Shown here piece by piece: positions 10,511 to 21,292 of a stretch of 64,000 nt of DNA. Each line of letters starts with the position of its first letter. Positions within the stretch are counted from its first letter, which is position 1. The notes below the pieces were generated by a model. The model was not told the origin of the DNA. It did not search any database and saw nothing but the letters and a program-made list of their open reading frames with translations. The DNA comes from Pyrrhosoma nymphula (taxonomy: Eukaryota; Arthropoda; Insecta; Odonata; Coenagrionidae): assembly GCA_963573305.1 (NCBI GenBank), contig OY754339.1, forward strand, positions 11,641,941-11,705,940, written 5' to 3'. The translations under genes were made by a program, and so were the position numbers.

Positions 10511-10859
10511 AATGTTTTAATGTACGTTTGCGTGAACAAATGGATGAATCAGTGGTTACAAGGTGCTTGAAACCATACATGTATTCGCACAAGTTTCTGG
10601 GTACGTATTTGGGTCATTCCACGTCAGTTCAACCACATTATGACGCCCACCGACTCGGATTGACCTCCGAAGGATTGCGGGACTTGCGCGGCAAAAACGG
10701 TGGCCGCGATTAAACAAGGGAGGGTGTTGGGTATGTGCGGCAAAGTCGAGTGGGCCCTACCTGGTCCCATTTCCTTTCCTCTCCCTTCCTCCCCCTCATA
10801 CAACGGGAAGGATTCCCCCCATCCCTTTCTCGTTACAGGAGATCCTTCTGGAAGCCCAC

Positions 10860-11069
10860 CAGCCGGGAGGATATATAAGCGGGAGCGCGCCGGCACCGGG
10901 ACAGACAAGGATATAACCGGTGCCCGAGAAGGAGCTCGGGGAAAAAACCAACCTCTTGTATTCTGCTGAATAAAATCTTGTCTATCTGAAAGCAACCTGA
11001 GTAGTCATTAAACGCAACACTGATGAAGCATCGAATACGAAACACACAGGACTACCTGCCGCTGAGGAG
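10860..11069 (+). promoter_or_regulatory. TATA and AATAAA bearing leader of the second LINE
   Basis: This is a GC-rich stretch with TATATAAG at 10872-10879 and AATAAA at 10969-10974, ending just before ORF1 at 11070. It may be the LINE 5' UTR. The TATA to AATAAA order also resembles a fragment of an LTR, so the assignment is open. Confidence 0.35.
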
Positions 11070-11707
11070 ATGGATAACGCTGACAACGACGATAACTACA
11101 TCAAAGTGACACACAAGCGTAAATCCAAAATAAATACGAACATCATTGGATCCAGTGAAGTGAAATGTGATGAGAATTCCTTCTCTGGAGTACCCAGACG
11201 CACTCATCTGTACGTCGGGCATGTGAACACCAAAACGACGTCGGAAGTCATTTTGAAGTACTTGAAAAGAAAATTTCCTTCGTGTGATTTCTTGTGTACT
11301 AGTCTAAACTGTGGCAAAACCTACAATTCTTTCAAAGTGACCGCTCCCTTAAAACTCCAGGCGGATCTTCTCAAAAGCGAAACTTGGGCTGATGACGTTG
11401 ATGTCGGCAAATATTTCCCCCCCAAAAAATCACTTCCAAGGCGTCAGCTCACTGATACCCAAACAAACGCACCCAAAATCAAGAGGGAAGTTGAAAGCCA
11501 TTTTTTTCATTGGAAGGCACCAGCGTTTGTGATATGTCCCAAAACGTGACTGGAAGTGTCATGCAATCCACCCAAAAGATCGCTACTTCGCCGGAGAAGC
11601 TGAATTGTGATAACGCTGTGACTGGGAACACGATTTGTGCACCTGCTTCTGGGCGCTCCGGGATCACCATGACCCTAAGATCCGCTGGTTCGACCAAGTC
11701 AAGTTGA
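11070..11707 (+). pseudogene. LINE-2 ORF1 remnant
   Basis: The frame 11070-11549 encodes 159 residues. A basic N-terminus is followed by a block (RRTHLYVGHV, then LKYLKRKFPSC, SFKVTAPLKLQADLL, ADDVDVGKYFPPKK) resembling the RRM-like or nucleic-acid-binding part of LINE ORF1 proteins. A T-run near 11505 seems to shift the frame, and the Ser/Thr-rich continuation is open at 11510-11707. It is linked to ORF2 downstream on the same strand. Confidence 0.55.
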
Positions 11708-11789
11708 CTAGGTACCCCCAGCTCTGCTCATTGTGTGTCACCTGCTGGTGTTTCACCCCTTTTCAGTAGCTTGAGGCATGATAAGCTTA

Positions 11790-14676
11790 CCAGCTTCTTG
11801 TTCTTAAATATCCAGGACCTGAGGGGCAAGTGCAATGACCTTGAAATAACCCTTCAGTCACTAAATGTGGACATTCTATTGCTATGCGAGCATTGATTAG
11901 GGGAATCAGAGGTCACTTCATTCTGCATATTAGGCTATAACCTCATCTCCTACTTTTGTCGCTCCCATCATAAGGGAGGTGGTGTTGCCATATACTCTAG
12001 GCCTGACATTGATATCTCTTGCATAAACTTCAGTGAGTGCTTCCAGAAGGACTTTGAATGTTGCATGGCTAAATTAACAATAAGATCAGTGACCTATGCT
12101 ATTTACTGTTTATACCGTTCTCCAAGTGGTAATTTTAACAATTTCATTGGTGGACTAAATGATGCAATCCTGTTTGCTCCCTCTAAAAGTGCTGACTATC
12201 TAATTTTGTGTGGTGACTTAAATGTAGATATTATGATTGACTCGCATCACAGGTCTGATCTTAGCAACTTGTTTGATAGTCATGGCTTAATAATCATAAA
12301 TGATTCACCTACTAGAATAACTAAATCTTCCTCAACATTAATTGATCTTCTTATCTCCAACATACCCTCCTCGAACTTAGTTTGCAACACCCTAGCCACC
12401 TTTCCGTCTGGCCATCATGCACTTCATTTTTCACTTAAATCTTGCAGCATCCGTTCTCAAAAAACCCCTCACACTACCTGTAAAAATACTTTTGATGCAG
12501 ACTCCATTCTTAATTTTGTAGAATCAATATCACTTAAAAACTGGGGTGATGTTTATGCTACTAAAAACATGGATTATAAGTTTAAAAAGTTTGTCAACAC
12601 ATTCATAGTGCATTTTAATGCTGCTTTCCCTAAAAAGACTTATCGTTGTCGGCCAAAGGGTACTAGAAGAAGGTTCTACTCCCATGACCTTGTTGTTGAA
12701 AGCCAACGATTGCGTGAACTTCATCAGCAAGCCAAGTATGTAGACCATAGTCTAATGACTTATTATAAACAATCACTCATGGCCTTCAAACAACGTATTA
12801 GGAACCATAGGAAAACTATTAATGAAAGTTACATCCTTTCCTCCACTAATCCCATAAAATCTGCATGGGATATCCCATGCAGATTTCATTGCACTTTATG
12901 ACATATGTCATAAAGTGCAATACAAGAGCAACTCAAATGCATAACACACATAAAGAATTCAATTTTGATGGCACTCCAGTCACAGATCCCTTGAAAGTTG
13001 CGGACTGTTTCAATTTAATGTTCTGCAATGCAAATCAAGATCACCTTACCTATCCTAGTTTACCAAAAAGTTCCTCGCTATCTAAGACCTTCTATCTCTT
13101 CCCAACCGACCCATACGAGGTCAACAAAGCCTTGAATACACTCCCTAACAAATGGTCTTCAGGATTTGACGAAATCCCCATCCCTATCTTGAAGGCAGCC
13201 AAAGATTATATAAGTGAACCCCTAGCTCACATAATTAATACTACCTTTGATGAAGGTCATTTCCCTAACTACCTGAAATTAGCCTATGTTAACCCTATCC
13301 ACAAAAAAAGGTCCTTATTCTGACCCGAATAATTACCGGCCAATATCAGTGCTTCCTAGTCTTTCCAAAATTTTTGAAAAAATTTTCTCAATCGTTTCAT
13401 AAACTTTCTTAAGTCATTCCAGCTCTTGGAACAAGCCCAGCATGACTTCCTAGCCGGGAAATCCACTACCACTGCTGTATTTCAGCTACTCAACCATATC
13501 CACAAGGCCCTTGACAGTAGAAATGCTACACTAGGGATCTTCTATGATCTTAGTAAGGCCTTTGATAGTATCAATCATAAGATACTATTCTCCAAACTTT
13601 CAAGGCTAGGGATTAAGGGCAATGCCCTGCTTTGGATAAAATGTTTCCTCTCCAATCGACAGAAGCAAGTAAAATATTGCCACCAATCAGACACTGGCTC
13701 TAACATTACTCTATCCAAGCCACTTCAAGTATGCCAAGGTGTCCCCCAAGGCTCGATACTCGGACCTCTGCTCTTTACAATTTTTATAAAGGACCTTCCA
13801 TGTTCAATCTCAGTTGGTAAGCTACTTCTCTATGCTGATGATACTTCCTGTCTTCTACAGTCAAATAATCCAGCTGAACTTGGGGCTATTTCCCAAACCT
13901 CCATCTCAGATATGAGCAATTGGTGCCAAGCAAACGGACTCACCATAAATTCTCATAAATCTCTTCACCTGCAGTTCCACCACAAAAGGTACCCTCCCAC
14001 CTCTAGTTTCTTACTTCGTTTAAGGGACAACATCCTCATCAGATCACATTCCATCAAGTTTCTTGGTCTAGTAATCAATGAAAACCTGGACTGGTCTGAC
14101 CACATACAGTACATCATGAAAAAAATTACCTCTGGAATCTTCTTGATTAGAAAACTAGCTCCAATTGTCGCTCTGGAAACCCTAAAACTCCTATTTCACT
14201 CAAAAATCCAATCTCACATTTCATACGGCATCCTATTCTGGGGTAATGACAACCTTTCCCACAAGATATTTTCCCTCCAAAAGCAGGCCATTAAGGCAAT
14301 GCTTCATCTCCCCCTACGTACTCCCGACAGACCTTTATTTAAGAACCACACCATCCTCACACTTCCTTCCCTTTATATACTTAACTGTGCCTTATTTGTC
14401 AAACAAAACCCCCAAATATTCTCCTCTCACCATGATGTGCACTCCTACCACACACGAAACAGTACTAACATCCACTTATCCCAAGCCTCCACTTCCCTTT
14501 CTCTGCATGGTCCTCATCATGCAGCCTCAATAATTTATAACAAATTACCATCTGATATTAAATCACTTTCCTCTCTGCCAGTGTTCAAGAACCGTGTAAA
14601 AAATTTACTTCTTGGAAAAGCTTATTATTGCATATCTGAGTTCATGGCATCTAAGTGTGATTGCTGTCATACTTGA
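11790..14676 (+). pseudogene. LINE-2 ORF2: endonuclease plus RT, decayed
   Basis: The endonuclease frame begins near 11800 (FLFLNIQDLRGKCNDL) and continues through KGGGVAIYSRP, YCLYRSPSGNF and LCGDLNVDI. It has one in-frame TGA (11894-11896) where a Trp is expected after LLLCEH. It breaks at 12857-12921 in two adjacent perfect palindromes and shifts again near 13310 in an A-run. A final stop lies near 13400 in the NYRPISVLP segment. The RT core is intact in 13426-14676: QAQHDFLAGKST, IFYDLSKAFDSI, GVPQGSILGPLLF and catalytic LLYADDTS. The motifs fit the CR1/Jockey group but differ from the first LINE. Confidence 0.85.
12857..12921. repeat. Two abutting perfect palindromes, 30 and 34 bp
   Basis: The first spans 12857-12886 (half-site AAATCTGCATGGGAT) and the second 12888-12921 (half-site ATTGCACTTTATGACAT). 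They are separated by one C. Both are exact inverted repeats with no loop, and they lie at the point where the LINE ORF2 frame is interrupted. Confidence 0.95.
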
Positions 14677-14821
14677 ACTTATTTTATTTTTTTATTTTTT
14701 TTACTGATTGTAAGTCCTGTTGTCTTTATTTTTTAACCTTAACGCTATCTTAATGTACCACTGTCTGACGATTTCTATGTTACCTTGTAACCAGCATAAA
14801 TAAAATCATTATTATTATTAA
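14677..14821 (+). repeat. LINE-2 3' UTR and ATT tail
   Basis: This is a short T-rich 3' UTR ending in AAATAAAATC followed by four ATT-type repeats. A microsatellite-like tail of this kind is typical of CR1-group LINEs. Confidence 0.6.
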
Positions 14822-15350
14822 TTTTTAATGAAGGAATGAAAAGGCCATGATTTTTATTCTTGGGGATGAAGTAAATACCTTTATGATGATTATGATAAAA
14901 ATGTTAAGATTAAAAAATACCCTTTTAGTGATAATGGCACTTGTAGTAAACCATGTTTTTTGCCAAATATTATGCTAAGACTTAACATAAGAATTTTTTT
15001 AATACTGCAAAAGACAATTTAAGGGCTCATGCTATTTTTTCCTGAAATCCTCATAGCCTTGTGGTCAGAGCTGGAGAATATCTTGAGAATTGATCCACAA
15101 ATGAGTGAGATAAAAATTTTTGAGTAAAATAGTATACCTTGTGAGGTGAGCCTCCTGAACGGAAGAAATTGAGAACTTGCTTGAAGTTTGAGATGCTGTA
15201 ACTGAAAAACTACTGGAGCTAAATAAATAAAATTTGGAGCTCTGTCATAAATTAGTGAAGGGATGATATGCACCAAGTTTCATCAAAATCTGAGTCGGTG
15301 GGTGTCCAAATCTCATTTTTGTGGTTGAATTGACATAGAATGACCCATTT

Positions 15351-16027
15351 GTGATTGTTTTACTCTAAACTAAGCGCAACATTCTAGCCATTCAAGGGCC
15401 CATATAGTCCGTTAAAGAGGTTAAAAACTACTATAAATCATACAATACTTACATATACTTAATTATTCTAATTCAGCTTCCGATTTTCAGCGGTAATTAT
15501 CAAATTCCACATTTGGTTTCCTGAGTGGTAGTTCCTCAGATGAAAGATATTTGAGAAAGATACTAGAATGGTTTGCTAAGTCCCTTTTTATATGTTTCTG
15601 GTTTATTATTGACTAGACCTCCTGGTATTCCTCACCTCTCTGAGAAAGCGTTTTCCAAGTAAGGGGCAATGGTTACAACAGGAGAGGTCCAACGATAGTG
15701 AGAGGTCAATAAACATTAGGTACAGGTAGTTGAAGTGCTAAGTAAAAATAGTAGAGTGAAGTCCTAATGAAGCAGAGATCAAAATAAATACTAATAGCTG
15801 AATCAAACGCAAACAAACCGAAATTTAGAAGTACACAAACAGTAGAAAACGACGATCATGAATCCGCACTAGCAGAAAACATTATTTGCTTTATCTACCA
15901 TAGGTGTCTCTGAAACATGAGCACCACTTGTGCAAATGCCTGAACCAAATTAGAACATGTTCCATTTTCTGGACATGCATCCGCAAAAGTTGGTATGGTT
16001 ACACGGTGAATTTTCACATTTATTCAT
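15351..16027. other. Intergenic stretch, no gene seen
   Basis: This AT-rich DNA holds no coding signature. The 16007-16081 portion overlaps a short hairpin repeat. Confidence 0.3.
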
Positions 16028-16087
16028 GCATCCATGCATGTACACATTAACTCGTATGGGTTAATGAATCGTGTAACCAGAGCTTTA
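16007..16087. repeat. 80-bp hairpin-like repeat
   Basis: It begins GGTTACACGGTGAATT and ends AATGAATCGTGTAACC, an imperfect inverted repeat around a core with ATGCATCCATGCAT. Its right arm also matches 10452-10510 in inverted orientation, so the two are members of one family. Confidence 0.5.
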
Positions 16088-16797
16088 GTCTATGGTAAGT
16101 TTTCATTAACGAAAAAGGGATGAAACTTCTCGACTTACACTTGATTACCCATTACACATACGATAAGATATTCTAAAATAACATAGCTAACTCTTACAAT
16201 AGCAAATATAGCTCAGGAACATCATATTCATTAATACATAAGAATTTGAAGCATGCAGAAAGTTCTCAATTGTACTGAGGTGAATGACAATGCTTTTAAT
16301 ATTGCCATTTATCAGTTTCACACATATGTAAATAAAGTTTCTTTAGATAAAATCACAAATTTAACCATCTTTTTGCACCAATCTGCATGCAATATTTAGG
16401 AGTAGAGTGATGACTCGTTTATTCCAAGGGATGCTAACCTATAAGCATTGCATTATTCTAACTTGGGCAAAACTAGAGCATTTTAACATCATGGATACAA
16501 GAATGCATACTGGCATCAAGACAATTTCGAAGCACTTGACATAAAAACCATACATAATTCATTGGAGACCGTAAATGGTATCTAATTAAGACATATCTTC
16601 GGATATTATTCTTCTTTACGGATAACAAATTCGCATGCGACGACAATCACAAATCCCAGCGACTTACTACTTCGCTACAATAGATATACCCGAGTCATGA
16701 GCTCGACCAGCAGTAACAGGTAAATAGTATTTATTTTATGACCAAACAAAACTTACACGTGGAAATTGATAAAGATAATAAAGGAAAATACTTGTAC
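16088..16797 (-). other. MAT1 intron 2 (part)
   Basis: This is the AT-rich start of the MAT1 intron on the minus strand. I searched by eye for the next MAT1 exon (EVEEIVFNLTNN-like) and did not find it here. Confidence 0.5.
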
Positions 16798-17261
16798 CTC
16801 CAAATAATCATTATATTCCCTCAGCGTGCTAAAATCTTCTTGTCGTTTATTGAAATCTCTCAGTATTCTTTTACGAATATCGACTTCCTTCTCTACAACT
16901 GGGTCCTCGAATAACTGCACTCGAAAGTTACTCCGACGAAGAGGAACATTACATTCTGGACAAGAACCAGAGCCTGGTAAAAAGAAATTAACGAAGGTAG
17001 ATATATATAATAGCATCAAACAATTACACGAGAGGTGACTACTGACCTCGTCGTTATTTGGAGCCATTCAAATTTTTAAAAAAATCTATAAATCAGACAG
17101 TAGAACAACCAGGATAAGCAAAAACACAACAAATAACCTTTAAGAAACAGTAGATCAACACAGCTTTCGCATAACGTGTGGCCACACACATTCACCATAA
17201 GTTTCAAAGATGGGTTCCGATATTTCGTCGTTTTGCAGCGGGGACATACTTGATCATCCAT
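16798..17261 (-). CDS. MNAT1: MAT1 exons 1-2 (CAK assembly factor, RING finger)
   Basis: MAT1 bridges CDK7 and cyclin H in the CDK-activating kinase of TFIIH and acts in the nucleus. Exon 1 is 17261-17138 and starts MDDQVCPRCKTTKYRNPSL. Exon 2 is 16973-16798 and ends LREYNDYLE. Together they give exactly 100 codons. The C3HC4 RING is complete: C6, C9, C26, H28, C31, C34, C46, C49. The strong likeness to vertebrate MAT1 in this region, including the FRVQLFEDP block, supports the call. Donors GTTATT and GTACAA and the acceptor TTTTACCAG fit. The intron after exon 2 runs left into transposon-filled DNA; I did not find the remaining roughly 200 residues (coiled coil and hydrophobic C-terminus) in the window. 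The gene is divergent from the THAP-like exon at 17958. Confidence 0.92.
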
Positions 17262-17603
17262 CCTGGTAGCGTGAATTCACTCCCAACTCAGGGAAGGACG
17301 GGTAAGATATTTAATTCTCAAACGTTTAGATTATGGCGTTTCACCTCATGTTTTCTTCCACACACATGGTAGTTGAACCAATCCTGGTTTCGGCCGAAAT
17401 AGCAAAGTGGTGGAACGTCTGGAATTTCGCAATATCAGAAAACATATTTACATGAACAATTTTACAACTCTTCCGGATCACAATCACGGAAATTCTACGG
17501 GTTCCCACAACAAAACAAAATTTCGCAGACACACCGATCGCACCATCGTGGGACTCGAACTTGGCTGATGCGCATCATACGCGATTCGGAAAGCACCCCA
17601 GAC

Positions 17604-17936
17604 ACAAAAACAATGATAAACCATAGAGCTTGTGTGATAAACAGCCTTTTCATCACCGAACACGAGCCATTTCAACGATTTCAACTGTTTCGAAGCAGAA
17701 ACCGCCAAACTGTCCCCCCCTCACCAAAATAAGAGAGGGGAGGGGGGAAACTGCGTTCGGTGCTGCCAATTGGATAACAGTGACAGGACTTGAGAACTAC
17801 AAGAACGCACGCTTTCCCCCTCCGCGCTCTTATTCGGGTGAGGGGGGGGGGGGGACAGTTTGGCGGTTTCTGCTACGAAAGAGTTGAAATGGCTCGTGGT
17901 TGGTGATGAAAAGTTTGTTTATCATTGTTTTTGTGC
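17604..17936. repeat. Long inverted repeat in the MAT1/THAP intergenic region
   Basis: The left arm (17604-17736) and right arm (17825-17936) are reverse complements over about 110 bp. Shared blocks include ACACAAAAACAATGATAAAC, CTTTTCATCACC, ACGAGCCATTTCAAC and CAGAAACCGCCAAACTGTCC. The left arm has an extra stretch of about 20 bp. The spacer is about 90 bp. The arms face the start codons of two divergent genes. Confidence 0.85.
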
Positions 17937-17957
17937 AGTAAAGTTTTAAATACAACA

Positions 17958-18034
17958 ATGAGATCGCGGTGCTCTGTGTTTAGCTGTGTTGTTAAAGGAG
18001 GGAAGCAGTTCCACTTTCCGAGGAATATTCAGAG
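17958..18034 (+). CDS. THAP-domain-like first exon
   Basis: ATG at 17958 opens 25 codons ending at a consensus donor, AG|GTAAGT (18034/18035). The peptide has C5 and C10 (C-x4-C) followed by KGGKQFHFPRNIQ. This matches the start of a THAP zinc finger, with a Cys pair and an FHxFP block. THAP proteins bind DNA through a C2CH finger, whose second pair would be in a later exon; I could not find that exon. The exon is 700 bp from the divergent MAT1 start. The short length leaves room for a chance match, but the Met, Cys pair, FHFP and donor together make it plausible. Confidence 0.5.
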
Positions 18035-18174
18035 GTAAGTGACATAAATTCGAATCTATTCCTCAATCCGCACGGTTAGACCTTAGCTGTATCTTTCAGT
18101 GCCAGATGACTTTACTTTGGGTATCTATATTGTAGTTCCCCACGTAGCACACAAGCTGAAAAATGCGCCCACTA

Positions 18175-18312
18175 TAGGCACCTACCCAAGCAGCCATGAA
18201 TGTCGGCTGAATATTGGCCCAATATCGGCTTCAGATTGGCACATCGGTCCCTCATTGCCATCGTTTTGCCGATGTTGGCCCGATATTGGCCCCCTACTTT
18301 GGAACGACATCA
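18175..18312. repeat. Repeat rich in GGCCAATATCGG motifs
   Basis: The stretch contains near-palindromic pieces such as GAATATTGGCCCAATATCGG and GCCGATGTTGGCCCGATATT. These are copies of one degenerate module in both orientations. It is probably a fragment of a dispersed repeat. Confidence 0.5.
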
Positions 18313-18898
18313 TCTGCTGATGTTATGTTATGAGGCGAATATTGAAGAAGTTCTGAAAGCATGCTGAAGCTAACGTGCGGGAATTGGAAAATTTTTGTTT
18401 ATTCGCAGTAATATTGCATTTATATACTATGTGGCAAAATAGGATAACAGTTATCTGGCGTTAATTAATGGTGAAAAACTTTTATCAAGATTTTATTGCA
18501 TTTCCTCAAACTATCACGGAATAATCATTTTATGATTATAGTTCTCGAAGTCACATTTATCCACGTAAGTGACTACTTATATACGTCTTTCTCATCGCAT
18601 TTACTACAATTTTGGTTGCGAGAAAAGGTGCGTTGAGTTGTAGGTAAATTAAATTGTCGATCCAGGTGGGCATTAAGTATAAGATACGAGGTATTATAAT
18701 GCGACGTATTCTATCATTCCATTGCTCATTAGAACAATGAAATTGATTAATGACAATGTAACTTTTTTATATTGCGAGAGCAGCGAAGTCAGTGGAGAGA
18801 TAATACGATATTCCGGCCCGTGAACGTTTTCGTCCGCTAGGTTTCCTGCTCACATTTTCTATTGAATATTTTAGGAGCCATGGGATTGGTTACAAAAG
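18313..18898. other. Intergenic stretch, no gene seen
   Basis: No coding or repeat structure was recognised. Confidence 0.3.
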
Positions 18899-19046
18899 CC
18901 TTACTAGTGCTTAAAATGTGCCTCAAAGTGGTGCCTTTTTAAGGTGCCTTGAAGGCGCACTTTAGCTCCGTGAAAAATGCGCCTAAAAGGTTCCTTCAGT
19001 GGGCCTATTACAGGTGCCTTCTGTGCCATTTTTATGTGCCTCCGAG
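18899..19046. repeat. Degenerate GTGCCTT repeat
   Basis: GTGCCT or its relatives (GTGCCTC, GTGCCTTTT, GCGCCT) recur about every 20-30 bp. They look like a decayed short tandem array. Confidence 0.45.
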
Positions 19047-19260
19047 CAGTGGCGGATCCAGGACCACATCTCGGGGGGGGGGGGAGCAATATGCTAATAT
19101 GCCCATCGGGGGGGGGGGGGGGGGGGGGGGGGGGGAGTAGGGGGTATGAAATATCCCCCAATGGATTTACTATGTGTTTTGCATGGGCAAGAACTATGAG
19201 TTTTTTGTCTCGGGGGGGGCAATTGCCCCCTTTGCCCCCCCCCCCCCTGAACTACGTGGG
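19047..19260. mobile_element. Possible hAT-type end (CAGTGGCGGATCCAGG) with G/C runs
   Basis: It starts CAGTGGCGGATCCAGG, which resembles the termini of the hAT-type MITEs at 48121, 59067 and 62313. Long G and C homopolymers follow. No matching right end was found, so it may be a fragment. Confidence 0.35.
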
Positions 19261-19447
19261 TCTGTGTTGAATAATTTATGTTTTCGGGCGATGAATAATC
19301 ATTCTTCTAGTTCCAATGGTAATGGTATAGTTCCTCTCTTTTAACGATTAAAACAACATTTGCAGTTGCATTTTCTTAATAGGCATCCCACGGGACTTCG
19401 GTTTTCCTAGGCACGGCGCGTAATTTTTTCAAGTCCAATGAAGGTCT

Positions 19448-20207
19448 TATTCATTCATTCATTACAGTAATCTACCGGTTAGAGGTAGGCTGTGATGACA
19501 GTCAGAGAATATCCAACGAACTCTAGCACGTGCCGTGCCCTTTCTGCATCTAGTATTTCTTTCTTCATCTCAGCATAAGTCCTACCTTTCTTCATCCCGT
19601 CCATAAAACCGATTCTCTTCCTTCCTCTTCCCCGCTTACCCAACATCCTACCCTCTATCACGACCTTCAGCAAACCATCGCCCCTCATTACCCCTTCCAG
19701 CCACCTACCCTGTCTTCCCCTTATCTCATCTATAAGTTTCCTCTCCTCACCCACCATGTCAAGCACTTCCTCATTTGTCTTCCTTTCCGTCCAACGCACC
19801 TTCTCCATCCTCCTCCACACCCACATCTCGAAAGCCTTCAGCCTATTTTCGTCTTCTTTTCTCAAGGTCCACGTTTCTGCCCCATACAACGCCACACTCC
19901 ATATCAAGCTCTTCACTAGCCTCTTTTTACATCCTTACTTAAGGTCCCCGTCATCAGCTCCCTTCTATTATTGAACGCTTCCTTCGCTAGCGCTATTCTC
20001 CTCCTAATGTATTTGCTACTATGTCCTCTTTCTTCTAGGGTACTACCCAAGTAATTAAATTGTCCTACTTGCTCCAGTTTGTGACTTCCTACTCATATCA
20101 CCAGCTTCGCTTTCTTTCTCCTACAGAATCTCATTATTTTTGTTTTCCTATTATTTATCTTCATTCCGTATTTCTCACACTGCTTTTCCAGTGCATCTAC
20201 TAAAGTT
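19448..20207 (-). pseudogene. RTE-like LINE, 5'-truncated copy B
   Basis: This copy is very similar to copy A over the C-terminal half. The frame 19916-19479 carries YGAETWTLRKEDENRL, FEMWVWRRMEKVRWTERK and a basic GKRGRGRKR segment. Upstream, one A is missing in a run (near 19926) relative to copy A, which shifts the frame. The TGA after KLVI (near 20093) is shared with copy A. The homology stops abruptly at 20207. The 3' end carries ATTC/GAAT repeats at 19448-19463. Confidence 0.85.
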
Positions 20208-20766
20208 AGCAATGAATAAAACTGACGCATCATTCTACTGCTATAACAGCTATTATATTTCATAAATGATTTCAAATGGAGAGCATGATTTTAACTGTTT
20301 AGCAGATATATGGAAAAGGAGTTCGCAGTGAAGATCACATCATCACTTGGTGAACAAAACTTTTTTTAAATCCTAGCGGGTGTTGCTGTTATATATTTCT
20401 TCAGGCTCCACTTCATGAACTTGCGTGCCCATTTACACAATGCATTTAATTTTTTCTCCAATACTTCTACGACACAATTTTCTCATCGCACAAGCTTCAT
20501 ATTTGCTTTTTGGGTTGAAACAGAATGTTTTATCCTTTCATCGTTTAAGAAGCTGTTTTCTGCAAAGGTCGCACAAAGTGGCGTACAGCGCAGCCACACA
20601 AAGTTGCTAACTTTTTTTTAAATTTTTTAACTGGAGGATGAAAAATATTCCAACCGAAGTTGAGAACTCCGAAAAGGGTTTCTCTATTACGGTCCCATAT
20701 CCAAAAAATAAAATTACTTCCGCCCTAAAACCGCGAGCACTTACCCAGTGAGGTTTCTGTTTCGGC
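20208..20766. other. Intergenic stretch, no gene seen
   Basis: Short frames only; I see no domain or repeat boundary. Confidence 0.3.
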
Positions 20767-21292
20767 AGCAGTGGAAGTGGTATTCAGGTTTCTGGTTCTG
20801 TGATTAAATTATTTAACATTAAGCGACAGTTTCGCCGTGCTATGCTGCAGGCTTCGTCGGGCTTTAAAGAACAACAATGGTCTTTTTTTTCAAAAAGTGA
20901 ATAAACAATTCCGTCAGTTGATTATTTTGAGAAGTAAAAAAAAACATAATTTCGAATGAGTCTCTTCCAGGTATAAGGGAGTTTATAACTATCCTCTCTA
21001 TTGATGTTATTTGGTCTTTTTTCTATTTCAATCGCCTCCTTATGAGCCGTGGAAAGTAACTGCTTTCTTTGTGCAGTACTCTTGCCGTCTTGATGTCAAT
21101 GGCGTGACTTTCCTCTTTGTTTATTTACTTTTTGAAAAAAGACCATTGTTGTTCTTTAAAGCCCGACGAAGCCTGCAGCATAGCACGGCGAAACTGTCGC
21201 ATAATATTAAATAACTTAATCGCAGAACCAGAAACCTGAATACCATAAACATGAGCTGCGAAAATCTTAAATAAAAAAGCAGTGGAAGTGGT
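20767..21292. mobile_element. Insertion with 15-bp direct repeats and inverted arms
   Basis: AGCAGTGGAAGTGGT occurs at 20767-20781 and again at 21278-21292. Between them, inverted arms lie at 20781-20906 and 21119-21242 and are nearly identical (shared blocks include GACAGTTTCGCCGTGCTATG and GCTTCGTCGGGCTTTAAAG). An A-rich stretch (CTTAAATAAAAAAGC) precedes the right direct repeat. The long duplication plus A-rich tail look like LINE-style retroposition of a foldback sequence. Tandem or rearranged DNA would be the alternative. Confidence 0.6.

Larger units (their letters stand above)
10611..15346. mobile_element. TIR element with ATTT duplication, split by a LINE
   Basis: The left end reads GGGTCATTCCACGTCAGTTC and the right end, inward from 15346, reads GGGTCATTCTATGTCAATTC. 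The match is 23 of 26 through ..AACCAC, and weaker similarity continues further in. Flanks are ATTT at 10607-10610 and ATTT at 15347-15350. The material between is mostly an unrelated LINE (about 10.86-14.82 kb), so the host element was a short DNA transposon or MITE of about 0.8 kb before the LINE landed. I do not assign a superfamily. Confidence 0.6.

Noticed and set aside
19080..19250. CRISPR-like or regulatory G-quadruplex array
   Set aside because: The G and C homopolymers are the degenerate interior of a CAGTGG-type element; there are no spacers or regular repeats.
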